A stretch of 64,000 nt of DNA, from the NCBI GenBank assembly GCA_934402375.1, contig CAKRUB010000002.1, positions 124,001 through 188,000 on the forward strand, in the 5' to 3' direction. Shown here in pieces: positions 50,639-61,656 of the stretch. Origin of the DNA: an uncultured Acetatifactor sp. Its GTDB lineage: Bacteria; Bacillota; Clostridia; Lachnospirales; Lachnospiraceae. The first letter of the stretch is position 1. Each line of letters starts with the position of its first letter. The notes under the pieces were generated by a model. That model worked only from the letters and a program-made list of their open reading frames with translations. It was not told the DNA's origin and did no database searches. Made by a program: the position numbers and the translations under genes.

Positions 50639-52618
50639 ATGAAAAGAATATTCAAAGGAAGTTCCCTGATCTGTCTGTTTGCGCTCTGTCTGCTGCTGAT
50701 GACGGGCTGCAGCGCCGGCTCTACGATCGGAACTACTCTGACAATCAATAGTGATTTCAGCGGAAACAGACAGATGAATATTGTTATTGCGGACAGTGTA
50801 TTTAACGACTATTTCAACGGTACGATAGACGATCTCAACGCAGCGATCGGTGAGGCGTGTCCGGCAGAGTTGACGTGGCAGTATTCGGAGGACAACGGAG
50901 TAAAGACCTATACGATAAATCTGGACTTTTCTTCCGTGGAGGATTATAAGGCTAAAGTCGCGGCGGTTCTCGGCAGGGAGCCGGAGCTCACGATCTCAGC
51001 ACCTGAGAGTGTGTGGGCAGCAGGACTGTATGTGACAGAGAATTTTAACTCGCAGGAGCTGCTTGAATGGCTTCGGAACGTACTGATAGAAAAGGGCTAT
51101 GTCTCGGAGGAGAATGCCGGGATGATTTTCGCGTCGGGAGACACAAAGGTCGTTTACGGCGTGGACACCTATTCCACCAATGCACAGATCTATGTAGACA
51201 AACTGGAATATGTATCGTTTGACAGTATTAAAATTTATACGGATGTACATGGTTTGAATGAATTTGACAGATGTGTCGTATTTACAATTCCCGCACATTC
51301 CATGGAACGCAAGGGTGAAGAGATCACAAATTACATGAACTCTGTCTCTGAGGGAAAATTCGAGGGCAGCTGGGAGACGCTTGAGGACGGCGCGGGCGTG
51401 TTTACTGTCACCGCGAAGTCGATGACGGGAGAACAGCTGAATGCGTTTGACGCACAGGTGTTTCCTTCCCAGAAGACCAGCATCGAGACGGTTGACAGCG
51501 ACGATGCGGTTTCTCCGTTCATATTCAGCCAGAATATCGTGGAATACATAGGCCTTGACAATTACATGGTGGAGAATCATACATCCGTTAAATATGAATA
51601 TTATGTCAAAGCGGATGCGGACTATGAGGTAAGCAGCAATGGCTACAGCGGCAGTGAAAATACAGACTATGTCATGCTTTCCGGCGGATGGTGCGACGAT
51701 GAGGGCATGCAGGTTCCACTGGTAATACAGAAGGCGTACAAGGTTCAGGGTCTTGACGTTGACTCCAGATATTCCAGATTTGGCGGACAGTGGAAGAGAA
51801 GCCTTGTGTTCACGCTGGAGCAGACACCCGATGAGCAGGAACAGACTGCAATCACAGAAAGGCTCGAAGCATGTGTCGCCGATGCCGGGACGGAGGAAGT
51901 GGAGAGCGCTGAAGCCGGAGCGGAGACTGTTGGGGAAACGACAGTGAAGCCGGAAGCTAAAACAGAGATCACAGCTCAGGCAGAGGAAGAAGGCTTTCAG
52001 ATAAGGATTGAGCAGAGCGGTACGGAGGCAGGAATTGCCGAAGCCTCTGCGCAGCTGTTTGGGTATGCCGGCAAGCTGTCATATGCCGGAGACGGTGAAT
52101 TCTGGCGCATAAAGAAGCAGGAGGTTTTTGAAGAGAATACAAGCTTTGGCGGTCTGCTTGAAAATGTGACTTCCGACTTTGCAATCAACTATACGCTGGA
52201 GATAGGCGGGCTGACAACAATGCTCGGCTACAGCGCAGCCGGCGGTACTGCGGCAGAGGAGCCCTTCAGCGGCGGAAAGCTGGAGCTTACTTTCGCGGGG
52301 ACGGGAATCAATGTGCTGTACACAGGAACAAGAATTGATCCGATCGCTATTGCTTTCTGGGCACTGATTGCGCTGGGTGTGCTCTTCCTGCTGATCGTGC
52401 TGATTAAGGCGGGAATATTCAAAAAGAAACCGGCGAAAGAAACAGCGGGAATCCAGGCGGCAGCCGTGGCACAGCCTACAGTGGAAGCAGCAGCGGGCAC
52501 GGTACAGCCGTCTATAGAAATGCCCGCGGCGGAGACTGGCAGTAAATTCTGTGAAAAATGCGGCGCACCGGTGGAGCCGGACGCGAAGTTCTGTGAGAAC
52601 TGCGGAAATCCTTTATAA
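50639..52618 (+). CDS. Large lipoprotein with C-terminal membrane helix and zinc ribbon
   Basis: A 659-residue protein. The signal peptide ends in the lipobox LMTGC near residue 24, so the N terminus should be lipid-anchored outside. The extracellular part is beta-rich and repeats the pattern of a secreted adhesion-like domain (LTINSDFSGNRQMNIVI). A Glu/Ala-rich linker lies near residues 400-450. A transmembrane helix (IDPIAIAFWALIALGVLFLLIVLI, near residue 575) is followed by a cytosolic tail that ends in a classical zinc ribbon (FCEKCGAPVEPDAKFCENCGNPL). The zinc ribbon inside and lipid anchor outside make a signalling or scaffold role likely. I do not recognise a family. Confidence 0.75.
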   Translation: MKRIFKGSSLICLFALCLLLMTGCSAGSTIGTTLTINSDFSGNRQMNIVIADSVFNDYFNGTIDDLNAAIGEACPAELTWQYSEDNGVKTYTINLDFSSVEDYKAKVAAVLGREPELTISAPESVWAAGLYVTENFNSQELLEWLRNVLIEKGYVSEENAGMIFASGDTKVVYGVDTYSTNAQIYVDKLEYVSFDSIKIYTDVHGLNEFDRCVVFTIPAHSMERKGEEITNYMNSVSEGKFEGSWETLEDGAGVFTVTAKSMTGEQLNAFDAQVFPSQKTSIETVDSDDAVSPFIFSQNIVEYIGLDNYMVENHTSVKYEYYVKADADYEVSSNGYSGSENTDYVMLSGGWCDDEGMQVPLVIQKAYKVQGLDVDSRYSRFGGQWKRSLVFTLEQTPDEQEQTAITERLEACVADAGTEEVESAEAGAETVGETTVKPEAKTEITAQAEEEGFQIRIEQSGTEAGIAEASAQLFGYAGKLSYAGDGEFWRIKKQEVFEENTSFGGLLENVTSDFAINYTLEIGGLTTMLGYSAAGGTAAEEPFSGGKLELTFAGTGINVLYTGTRIDPIAIAFWALIALGVLFLLIVLIKAGIFKKKPAKETAGIQAAAVAQPTVEAAAGTVQPSIEMPAAETGSKFCEKCGAPVEPDAKFCENCGNPL

Positions 52619-52657
52619 ACAAGAGAAAATATAATAAAAGCAAAGGAGAGAAAAACC

Positions 52658-53578
52658 ATGGCATTTTGTAAGTATTGCGGAAGAGAACTGAAGGACGGAG
52701 AAGTATGTAACTGTAGGACAACGACCGCAGCGGGTACCGAGACACCGGCTGCAACAAGCGCAGCCGCTGCAGGCGCAGCTGCGCCGACAGGAGCTGCTCA
52801 GACTGCGACAAATACACAGGCTGCGACAAGTGCAGCCGCTGCAACAGGTACAGCCGCTGCAGCAGGTGCTGCAGGAGCCGCAGCCCCCAAGGTAGACACT
52901 GAGAAGCTTGCGTCCGCCGCTAAGAAGGTGGGTGGAATGTATCTTAAGATATGGGCAAAGCCGGCAACGGTAGGCAAGGAGATGATGGCATCTGTTGATT
53001 TGCTTCATGGTCTGTGCCTTGTTGCCATTCAGGCGCTGTTGTCCTCGATCTTCAGTCTCTGCGTTGTCGGAAAGATAAATGCAGCGGTTGCCGACACGAT
53101 TTCATCCTACACAAGCTGGCTGGGAAGCGACTACGGTGATCAATTCAAGGTGTCGGGTGTCAAGGCGTTTTTCCTGACCCTGCTGCTCTCTATTCTGTTC
53201 TCTGTGATCTGGGGACTGGTTTTCGGACTGATCGGTCTGATCGGCAAGGCAAAGATGGGACTTGGACAGATTCTTGCGCTGATGGCGGCACGTTCTGTCA
53301 TCATAGCACCCTTGACGGTTCTGGCATGTATTGTGTTTTGGATCAGCCCTGCTGTCGGTCTTGTGATTTTCTTTGGCTCTATGCTGATGGTGATCTGCAC
53401 AACGGCAGAAATGCTGAAGGCTGTACAGGGAGTGACCCCGGATAAGTGTGTATATCTGACATTTATCGGTGTGCTGATTTTTATCGCAGTGTTCGTTCTG
53501 ATCGGTTCCAAGGCGATCGGAGCATATATTCCCGAGGGAATCATCAGCAGCTTTGACAGTCTGTCCGGCATGTTCTAA
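52658..53578 (+). CDS. Zinc-ribbon membrane protein with Ala/Thr-rich linker
   Basis: A 306-residue protein. The first 20 residues form a short zinc ribbon (FCKYCGRELKDGEVCNC). Residues 22-85 are almost only Ala, Thr, Gly and Pro. From residue 105 four to five membrane helices follow (DLLHGLCLVAIQALLSSIF, FFLTLLLSILFSVIWGLVFG, SVIIAPLTVLACIVFWIS, YLTFIGVLIFIAVFVLIG), a plan similar to Yip1-like proteins. The upstream lipoprotein ends in a matching zinc ribbon, and the two genes are 39 bp apart, so they may work together. Function unknown. Confidence 0.75.
   Translation: MAFCKYCGRELKDGEVCNCRTTTAAGTETPAATSAAAAGAAAPTGAAQTATNTQAATSAAAATGTAAAAGAAGAAAPKVDTEKLASAAKKVGGMYLKIWAKPATVGKEMMASVDLLHGLCLVAIQALLSSIFSLCVVGKINAAVADTISSYTSWLGSDYGDQFKVSGVKAFFLTLLLSILFSVIWGLVFGLIGLIGKAKMGLGQILALMAARSVIIAPLTVLACIVFWISPAVGLVIFFGSMLMVICTTAEMLKAVQGVTPDKCVYLTFIGVLIFIAVFVLIGSKAIGAYIPEGIISSFDSLSGMF
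52747..52845 (+). repeat. Short direct repeat inside the Ala/Thr-rich linker
   Basis: GGCTGCAACAAGCGCAGCCG at 52747 recurs almost unchanged at 52819 (two substitutions), with further partial copies up to 52880. It encodes AATSAAAA units; copy number may vary between strains. Confidence 0.65.
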
Positions 53579-53581
53579 AAA

Positions 53582-54262
53582 ATGAAGCGGGCAGGACGTT
53601 TTCTACTTACGGTGTTTTACGCGATACTGCTCCATCTGGTGATCCTTTCGCTGATCCTGCTTTTTACCGTCTTCCGGGCGGGCTTCCTTGAGCGGGAGAG
53701 CGAGGCTTACGGTGTGGCGCAGAGCCTCGGAATGTCCGCTTCTGATCTGCACAGTGTGACAGAACAGATGATGAATTATGTCATCCTTGGAAGGGAGATA
53801 CCGGTCGGGCAGGAGTTCTTTAATGAGCGGGAGCGGCAGCATCTGGCAGACATCCGGCAGATGATGGCGGCATGGCATTTTTCGCTCGGCTTTGGCATCC
53901 TGCTTCTGGCGCTTATGAGCACTTTCTATATTAGAAAGGGTGACATCAGACGAATCTGTAAGAGTTATCTGTATTCGTGGCTGTGGCTTGCCGCGGCGGG
54001 AATTTGTTTCGCCGTTATCGCCATGACGAGGCTTAATGCATTCGTGAATGGTCTGCACAGGTTTTTCTTTCGCAACGACAGATGGATATTGAATCCGGCG
54101 ACGGATCGGCTGATCTGGCTTTTCCCCGCCGGATTGTTCAGAGATGGACTGTTTCTTGTACTTGGGGTGGGAGCTGCCGTTCATCTGACACTTATGGCAG
54201 GTGCGCTGCTTCTGCTGAAAAGGCGTGGCAGCAGTGTTGACATTTTAGAAGAAAAGGAATAA
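53582..54262 (+). CDS. TIGR01906 family integral membrane protein
   Basis: A 226-residue membrane protein. After a first helix (FLLTVFYAILLHLVILSLILLFTVF) comes an extracellular loop with LHSVTEQMMNYVILGR and FNERERQHLADIRQMM, the hallmark of the TIGR01906/DUF1461 family. Three further helices follow, with GLHRFFFRNDRWILNPATDRLIWLFPAGLF before the last. The role is unknown; the family is common in Firmicutes and lactic acid bacteria. It starts three bases after the zinc-ribbon gene and is probably in the same operon. Confidence 0.85.
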   Translation: MKRAGRFLLTVFYAILLHLVILSLILLFTVFRAGFLERESEAYGVAQSLGMSASDLHSVTEQMMNYVILGREIPVGQEFFNERERQHLADIRQMMAAWHFSLGFGILLLALMSTFYIRKGDIRRICKSYLYSWLWLAAAGICFAVIAMTRLNAFVNGLHRFFFRNDRWILNPATDRLIWLFPAGLFRDGLFLVLGVGAAVHLTLMAGALLLLKRRGSSVDILEEKE

Positions 54263-54342
54263 ACTGTCCGTGAATGATATATATTTGTCATTCGGGGAGA
54301 ACATTTTGAAAAAAGTCTGAGGAATAGAAGGGAGAACGTTTT

Positions 54343-54813
54343 ATGGCAGCAGTAAAGAAAGTAACCACGAAACCCGAAGTTAAGGCTACAGAGACAGCCG
54401 TTAAGACCGCCGCACCCAAGACAGAAGAGAAGGCAGTAAAGCCTGTAGTAAAAGCGGAAGAGAAGAAAGCGGAGGCTCCGGCACCGGTTGTAAAGGCCGA
54501 GGAGAAGAAGACAGAGGTTAAGAAGGCAGAGGTTAAGAAGCCCGAGGCTCCGGCACCGGCAAAGAAGGCTGAGAAGAAGCCGGAAGAAAAGAAAGAGACA
54601 AAGAAGGCAGAGCTTAAGGCAGCGCTTCATGTTCAGTTCGCAGGAAAGTCCTATGCGCAGGATGACCTGATGAAGATGGCAAAGGACGTATGGAAGTACG
54701 ATCTGAAGCAGAAGGCTGGCGACCTCGTCAGCGTAGAGCTCTATGTAAAGCCCGAGGAGAGCATGGTATATTATGTCATGAACAAGGATTTCACGGGCAG
54801 CTTCTATATCTAA
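54343..54813 (+). CDS. DUF6465 family protein with Lys/Ala/Pro-rich N-terminal tail
   Basis: A 156-residue protein in two parts. Residues 1-92 are nearly all Lys, Ala, Glu, Pro, Val and Thr, in histone-H1-like repeats (KPVVKAEEKKAEAPAPVVKAEEKKTEVKK is divided into similar units). The compact C-terminal part has LHVQFAGKSYAQDDLMKMAKDVW and VELYVKPEESMVYYVMNKDFTGSF, the DUF6465 pattern. The charged tail might bind nucleic acid or the cell wall. It has a good AGAAGGGAG ribosome site, its own terminator and strong codon bias, so it is likely abundant. Function unknown. Confidence 0.82.
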   Translation: MAAVKKVTTKPEVKATETAVKTAAPKTEEKAVKPVVKAEEKKAEAPAPVVKAEEKKTEVKKAEVKKPEAPAPAKKAEKKPEEKKETKKAELKAALHVQFAGKSYAQDDLMKMAKDVWKYDLKQKAGDLVSVELYVKPEESMVYYVMNKDFTGSFYI

Positions 54814-54829
54814 ACCGTCTGAATATCTA

Positions 54830-54878
54830 AGGCTCTGTATCCTCCGTTTTGAAGGCTGCAGGGCTTTTTTCTTTTTTA
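54830..54878 (+). terminator. Terminator before the heat-shock operon
   Basis: A stem of about 14 bp (54830-54843 with 54853-54866, one mismatch, some G-U pairs) followed by TTTTTTCTTTTTT. Confidence 0.75.
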
Positions 54879-54911
54879 TAATTTATTTATAATTTTTTTC
54901 CGGAAAATCAG

Positions 54912-54940
54912 TTGACAATATATGTGGGTAGTGATATTTT
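54912..54940 (+). promoter_or_regulatory. Promoter of the hrcA-grpE-dnaK-dnaJ operon
   Basis: TTGACA at 54912-54917, 17 bases, TATTTT at 54935-54940. The CIRCE operator lies 14 bases downstream, over the transcription start. Confidence 0.8.
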
Positions 54941-54954
54941 TAATTCATCAAATG

Positions 54955-54981
54955 TTAGCACTCCTCTTTAACGAGTGCTAA
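54955..54981 (+). promoter_or_regulatory. CIRCE operator for HrcA
   Basis: TTAGCACTC (54955-54963), nine bases, GAGTGCTAA (54973-54981): an exact match to the CIRCE consensus. HrcA, encoded next, binds here and is released during heat shock, when GroEL is titrated by unfolded proteins. Confidence 0.97.
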
Positions 54982-55003
54982 TAACAGAAAGGAAGGTACA
55001 GAA

Positions 55004-56041
55004 GTGGAGCTGGATGAGAGAAAAAAGAAAATCCTGCAGGCAGTTATCCGCAACTATCTGGAAACGGGAGAACCGGTAGGCAGCCGAACCATTTCAAAGT
55101 ACACCGATCTGAATTTGAGTTCAGCAACGATCCGAAATGAGATGGCGGATCTGGAGGAAATGGGTTATATCCTTCAGCCACATACCTCGGCGGGCAGGAT
55201 TCCTTCCGACAAGGGCTATCGCTTTTATGTCGATGCCATGATGGAGGAGAAGCAGCGGGAAACCGTTGAGATGCAGGAAATGCTTGTCGAGAGACAGGAT
55301 AAGATGGAGACACTGCTGAAGCAGGTTGCAAGGGTTCTGGCTCATAATACCCAGTATGCAACGATGATCTCGGCGCCGCAGACGAAGAGAAGCAAGCTGA
55401 AGTTCATACAGCTCTCCAGAGTGGATGCGCACCAGATTCTGGCGGTCATCGTCATCGAGGGAAATGTGATCAAGAACAACATCCTCAGCGTGGATGAGGA
55501 GCTTTCCGATGAAACACTTTTAAAGCTCAACATTCTGCTGAACACGAATCTGAACGGCTTATCCATCGATGAGATCAGCCTTGGCATGATCTCCGTGATG
55601 AAGCAGCAGGCAGGCATCCACAGTGACATTGTCAGCGAAGTGATAGATGCCGTCGCGGAAGCGATCAGAGCGGAGGAAGACCTTGAGATCTATACCAGTG
55701 GAACGAATAACATTTTCCGTTATCCGGAGCTGGCTGATCAGGAAAAAGCGAGCGAGCTGATCAATACCTTCGAGGAAAAGCAGCAGCTGGGAGAACTCCT
55801 TCAGGAAACCTCGGATAATGCCGAGAATACAGGCATTCAGGTTTATATCGGCGAGGAGTCGCCGGTACAGAGCATGCGGGATTGCAGCGTAGTAACGGCA
55901 ACCTATGAGCTCGGGGACGGAATGAAGGGAACGATCGGTATCGTGGGACCGAAGCGTATGGACTACGATAAGGTGGTAGGCACGCTGAGAACGATACAGA
56001 CACAGCTTGACGAGCTGTACAGGAAAGATGATGTAAAGTAG
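55004..56041 (+). CDS. hrcA: Heat-inducible transcription repressor HrcA
   Basis: A 345-residue repressor of class I heat-shock genes. The N-terminal winged helix is KKKILQAVIRNYLETGEPVGSRTISKYTDLNLSSATIRNEMADLEEMGY, followed by HTSAGRIPSDKGYRFYVD. The C-terminal GAF-like dimer domain includes NIFRYPELADQEKASELINTFE. It starts at GTG 55004 after GGAAGG, 22 bases after the CIRCE site, so it represses its own operon. Length is standard. Confidence 0.96.
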   Translation: MELDERKKKILQAVIRNYLETGEPVGSRTISKYTDLNLSSATIRNEMADLEEMGYILQPHTSAGRIPSDKGYRFYVDAMMEEKQRETVEMQEMLVERQDKMETLLKQVARVLAHNTQYATMISAPQTKRSKLKFIQLSRVDAHQILAVIVIEGNVIKNNILSVDEELSDETLLKLNILLNTNLNGLSIDEISLGMISVMKQQAGIHSDIVSEVIDAVAEAIRAEEDLEIYTSGTNNIFRYPELADQEKASELINTFEEKQQLGELLQETSDNAENTGIQVYIGEESPVQSMRDCSVVTATYELGDGMKGTIGIVGPKRMDYDKVVGTLRTIQTQLDELYRKDDVK

Positions 56042-56056
56042 AAAGGATGATAACAT

Positions 56057-56710
56057 ATGGCGGAACAGGAAAAGGAAGTATTGGAAGAAGAAAAGGACGA
56101 TAACGTACAGACAGAGGATACTGAAACGACCGAAGCCGTTGAGGAGACTGCGGAAGCGGCGGAGACGGATGACGCGGAAGGCAAGGATTCCGAAGAGACA
56201 GAAAGTGGTGATCCGAAGAGCTGGGCGGAGAAGAGAGCCGCAAAGAAGCAGGCAAAGCAGGATAAGAAGACAGACACCTACAAGGAGCAGATTGACCAGC
56301 TTCAGGACAAGGTAAAACGCCAGCTTGCCGAGTTTGAAAATTTCCGCAACCGTTCCGAGAAGGAAAAACAGGCAATGTTTGAGACGGGAGCGAAGAGCGT
56401 TATAGAAAAAATCCTTCCTGTCATTGATAATTTTGAGAGAGGACTGGCGACCGTGCCGGAGGACAAGAAAGAAGATCCCTTCGTTGACGGTATGAACAGA
56501 GTTTACAAGCAGCTCCTCACGGAGCTTGACAATATCGGAGTGAAGCCCATTGAAGCGGTGGGACAGGAATTCGATCCGAATCTCCACAATGCAGTGATGC
56601 AGGTGGCGAGTGAGGAATACGAATCCGGCGTCATTGCCCAGGAGCTTCAAAAGGGATATACCTACCGCGACAACGTGGTTCGTCATTCGATGGTTGCGGT
56701 GACAGAGTAA
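56057..56710 (+). CDS. grpE: Nucleotide exchange factor GrpE
   Basis: A 217-residue co-chaperone that releases ADP from DnaK. Residues 1-55 are a very acidic disordered head (Glu/Asp/Thr), followed by a basic helix, the long dimer coiled coil (YKEQIDQLQDKVKRQLAEFENFRNRSEKEK) and the beta domain with GVKPIEAVGQEFDPNLHNAVMQV and GYTYRDNVVRHSMVAV. It begins 15 bases after hrcA and precedes dnaK by 53 bp. Confidence 0.96.
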   Translation: MAEQEKEVLEEEKDDNVQTEDTETTEAVEETAEAAETDDAEGKDSEETESGDPKSWAEKRAAKKQAKQDKKTDTYKEQIDQLQDKVKRQLAEFENFRNRSEKEKQAMFETGAKSVIEKILPVIDNFERGLATVPEDKKEDPFVDGMNRVYKQLLTELDNIGVKPIEAVGQEFDPNLHNAVMQVASEEYESGVIAQELQKGYTYRDNVVRHSMVAVTE

Positions 56711-56751
56711 AGCAGCAGACAAGTTAAATTAAAATAAAAACAATTTTTTAG

Positions 56752-58638
<1,887 letters not shown>

Positions 58639-58679
58639 TAGCCGAAAGGCACCGCTTAAGAAAATCTGAATCCCGTTCG

Positions 58680-58707
58680 GAAGAATGGCTCGTTTGAGCC
58701 ATTCTTC
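58680..58707 (+). other. Hairpin between dnaK and dnaJ
   Basis: A perfect 12-bp stem (58680-58691 with 58696-58707) with loop GTTT and no T run. It may protect the dnaK mRNA 3' end after processing, which would lower dnaJ levels relative to dnaK. Confidence 0.6.
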
Positions 58708-58737
58708 GCGTGTTCAGAATAGATGTGAGGTAAAGAG

Positions 58738-59925
58738 ATGGCAGAACAGAAACGAGACTATTACGAGGTTCTCGGTGTTGACAAGAACGCAGATGATGCA
58801 GCGCTGAAAAAAGCATACCGTGTTTTGGCAAAGAAATATCATCCGGATATGAACCCGGGCGATGCAGAGGCAGAAAAGAAATTTAAGGAGGCCTCTGAGG
58901 CGTATGCAGTGCTGAGCGATCCCGAGAAAAGACGTCAGTACGATCAATTCGGCCATGCGGCATTTGATGGTGGCGCAGGCGGAGGTGCCGGTGGATTTGA
59001 CTTCAGCGGTGCAGATTTTGGAGACATTTTCGGAGATATTTTCGGAGATTTCTTTGGCGGTGGAAGAAGCCGCAGCCAGAGTAATGGTCCTATGAAGGGC
59101 GCTAATCTGAGAACGAGTGTCCACATTGCTTTTGAGGAGGCTGTCTTCGGCTGTAAGAAGGAAATCGAGCTGACCGTCAAGGAGGCTTGTAAGACCTGTA
59201 ACGGAACCGGAGCGAAGCCCGGAACCAATCCCGAGACCTGTCCGAAATGCGGCGGCAAGGGACAGGTGGTATATACACAGCAGTCCTTCTTCGGAACGGT
59301 TCGCAATGTGCAGACCTGCCCGGACTGTCAGGGAAGCGGTAAGGTAATTAAAGAGAAATGCCCGGATTGCAGAGGCACAGGCTATATTCCGATGAAGAAG
59401 CGTTACTCAGTAGACATTCCCGCAGGTATCGACAACGGACAGTCCACCCGTATGCCGGGACTTGGAGAACCCGGAATCAATGGCGGACCGAGAGGCGATG
59501 TTCTGATCGAGGTCATTGTAAAGCCTCATCCGATTTTCCAGAGACAGGATTTCAATATTTTCTCAACGGTTCCTGTTTCCTTTGCCGTGGCGGCACTGGG
59601 CGGTGAAATCATGATAGATACCGTTGACGGCAAGGTTATTTACGATGTCAAAGCCGGAACGCAGACCGACACGAGAGTACGGCTGCGCGGCAAGGGTGTT
59701 CCCTCATGGCGCAATAAGGACGTCAGGGGTGACCACTATGTGACGCTTGTTGTACAGGTGCCCGATAAGCTTAAGCCCGAGGCAAAGGAACTTTTGCGTC
59801 AGTTTGATGAACTCACCGGAGACACCTTGAGAGCTGTCGAAAAGGCTTCGGCGGGACAGAATAAAGACGGCGATCCCAAAGAGCCAAACGGCAAGGACGG
59901 TAAGAAAAAGAAGTTTTGGAAATAA
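58738..59925 (+). CDS. dnaJ: Chaperone DnaJ (Hsp40)
   Basis: A 395-residue co-chaperone. The J domain with YHPDMNPGD (HPD triad) near residue 34 stimulates DnaK ATPase. A Gly/Phe linker ([31 protein letters not shown], in which GDIFGD is doubled) leads to four CxxCxGxG zinc repeats ([32 protein letters not shown]) and the substrate-binding C-terminal domains. The tail is Lys/Asp/Gly-rich. It is the last gene of the CIRCE-controlled operon and is followed by a terminator. Confidence 0.97.
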   Translation: MAEQKRDYYEVLGVDKNADDAALKKAYRVLAKKYHPDMNPGDAEAEKKFKEASEAYAVLSDPEKRRQYDQFGHAAFDGGAGGGAGGFDFSGADFGDIFGDIFGDFFGGGRSRSQSNGPMKGANLRTSVHIAFEEAVFGCKKEIELTVKEACKTCNGTGAKPGTNPETCPKCGGKGQVVYTQQSFFGTVRNVQTCPDCQGSGKVIKEKCPDCRGTGYIPMKKRYSVDIPAGIDNGQSTRMPGLGEPGINGGPRGDVLIEVIVKPHPIFQRQDFNIFSTVPVSFAVAALGGEIMIDTVDGKVIYDVKAGTQTDTRVRLRGKGVPSWRNKDVRGDHYVTLVVQVPDKLKPEAKELLRQFDELTGDTLRAVEKASAGQNKDGDPKEPNGKDGKKKKFWK

Positions 59926-59937
59926 ACAGTATGTGAC

Positions 59938-59968
59938 AGGCAGACTATGGGAACAGGTCTGCCTTTTT
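59938..59968 (+). terminator. Terminator of the heat-shock operon
   Basis: AGGCAGAC (59938-59945) pairs with GTCTGCCT (59957-59964), followed by TTTTT. Confidence 0.85.
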
Positions 59969-60007
59969 CAATCTATGCGCAAGGATCGTGCGCAGAAATG
60001 GGGATAA

Positions 60008-61636
60008 ATGAAACAGACAAAAGAATTTACAGGTCTGCTCTGCAGCCTGTACCTTGTTGCCCTTGCGGCAGCCCTGCCGCTTTATACGGACGGAAGCTAT
60101 TGGATGATCGGAGATACAAAGTACCTGTTATTCCGCAATATTACGCTGATCTGCCTTGGAATATGGGTGGCTGTCATGCTGATTGCGGGAGTGGGGGAAC
60201 GGCTGTCCGGTCGTCCGCGGAATATTGTGCCCGAGAGCGACATGTCCGGTTCCCTGCGGGATGCTGAATCCGAGCGCCGCTTGCGGGGGAAGCGCTGGAG
60301 CGTATTGGATCTGGCGGTGCTGCTGTATGGCGCCGCAGTCTGCCTTTCCGCGCTTCTCAGCCACTATCCGGAGACGGCATGGTTTGGCTACCGTGAATGG
60401 TATATGGGGGCGGTTTCCCAGCTCCTGTTTGTCGGAATCTATTTTTTTATCTCCAGAAACTATGACGGAAGCAGGTATCCGCTCCGGCTTTGGAGCGTTG
60501 CTTTTTTCGCGGTTGTGCTTCTCGGACTTTGCAATCGTTTTGGGACAGATCCGCTCGGACTGCTTGAGGGATTTAATTCCGGGGATTGGGAGTACAGCCA
60601 CATGATTTCCACGATTGGAAATATTAACTGGTTCTGCGGGTATGCCAGTGTGGCGGTTGTGATTCCCTTAAGCGGTTACCTTTACGGAGGAAAGGGGTTG
60701 CGTCAGCTTGCACTGTACCTGATATCTGCGGTGGGACTGATGCTTCTGGCGATTCAGGGCTGCGATACCGGAATTGTTGTGGCGGCGGTCTGTCTCGGCA
60801 GCTGTGTACTGCTGGGGCTTGGCAGCATAAACATTATGAGGAAGACGTTCTTTCTGGCAGCGGGTGTGAGTGTTCTGCTTCCCGCCTATGGCAGAATCGC
60901 CGTACTGTTGGGAAGTGAGGCGTTAAGGGCACTCCCTACGGACGGTATCGGTATAGACCGGCTTCTCTGGAATGGCTGGTGGCTGATCGGCGGTGTCTGC
61001 CTGCTGCTTGGCCTTTTCGCAGAGAGAGCAACACGGGCTTTACGGGACGGCAAAGAGCGCAGGCGACGCATCAGGATAGGGATGGCTGTGCTTGCGGGGA
61101 TTTTGATTCTGGCGGGGCTTGTCGTGGGCGCGCTCTTTTTTGTGAGCCGGAGCCGGGGAGGTGAGCCGTGGGGAAGCGGCAGAGGTGTCCTGTGGAAGCT
61201 GGCGATCGAGGGCTTTTTCCGGAATGATTTTATAGGAAAGTTGTTTGGCGTAGGCCCCGACTGCTTTGCGGAATATATCTATTCCTCGTTTCCGCCGGAA
61301 GAGCTTCTGACACTCAACGGGAGATGGGCGGGAGCCGTTTATGCAAACGCGCATAATGAATGGTTGAATCATTTGGTAAATCTGGGTATAATGGGGACAG
61401 GCTGTTATCTGGCAGTGTTCGCGGCAGGCATCGGCAGGTGCCGGAAGGCGGCGCTGCGTCAGGGCGGGGAGAAGCGCATCGGAGTCGCGGGAATACTGGC
61501 GATTCTGCTCTATGGTGTGGTCTCCTGCACCTGCTTCCAGCAGTGCCTGAGTACACCGCTCTTCTTTGCGGTGCTGGGCTTATGCGAGAGCAGTCTGAGA
61601 AGAGGCGGAGAGCTGACAGAGAACGGCAGAGCGTAA
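60008..61636 (+). CDS. O-antigen ligase-like membrane protein
   Basis: A 542-residue polytopic protein with about 11 membrane helices. A large extracytoplasmic loop late in the sequence (GVGPDCFAEYIYSSFPPEE ... AHNEWLNHLVNLGIMG, residues 415-460) carries the A/N-H-N-E-W-L pattern of the WaaL/Wzy (O-antigen ligase) family. Such proteins join or polymerise lipid-linked glycans on the outer face of the membrane. No other polysaccharide gene is adjacent, so the substrate is unknown. The gene has only a weak ribosome site (GGGGATAA). Confidence 0.8.
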   Translation: MKQTKEFTGLLCSLYLVALAAALPLYTDGSYWMIGDTKYLLFRNITLICLGIWVAVMLIAGVGERLSGRPRNIVPESDMSGSLRDAESERRLRGKRWSVLDLAVLLYGAAVCLSALLSHYPETAWFGYREWYMGAVSQLLFVGIYFFISRNYDGSRYPLRLWSVAFFAVVLLGLCNRFGTDPLGLLEGFNSGDWEYSHMISTIGNINWFCGYASVAVVIPLSGYLYGGKGLRQLALYLISAVGLMLLAIQGCDTGIVVAAVCLGSCVLLGLGSINIMRKTFFLAAGVSVLLPAYGRIAVLLGSEALRALPTDGIGIDRLLWNGWWLIGGVCLLLGLFAERATRALRDGKERRRRIRIGMAVLAGILILAGLVVGALFFVSRSRGGEPWGSGRGVLWKLAIEGFFRNDFIGKLFGVGPDCFAEYIYSSFPPEELLTLNGRWAGAVYANAHNEWLNHLVNLGIMGTGCYLAVFAAGIGRCRKAALRQGGEKRIGVAGILAILLYGVVSCTCFQQCLSTPLFFAVLGLCESSLRRGGELTENGRA

Positions 61637-61656
61637 GAAAGGCATGGGAATCGTTT

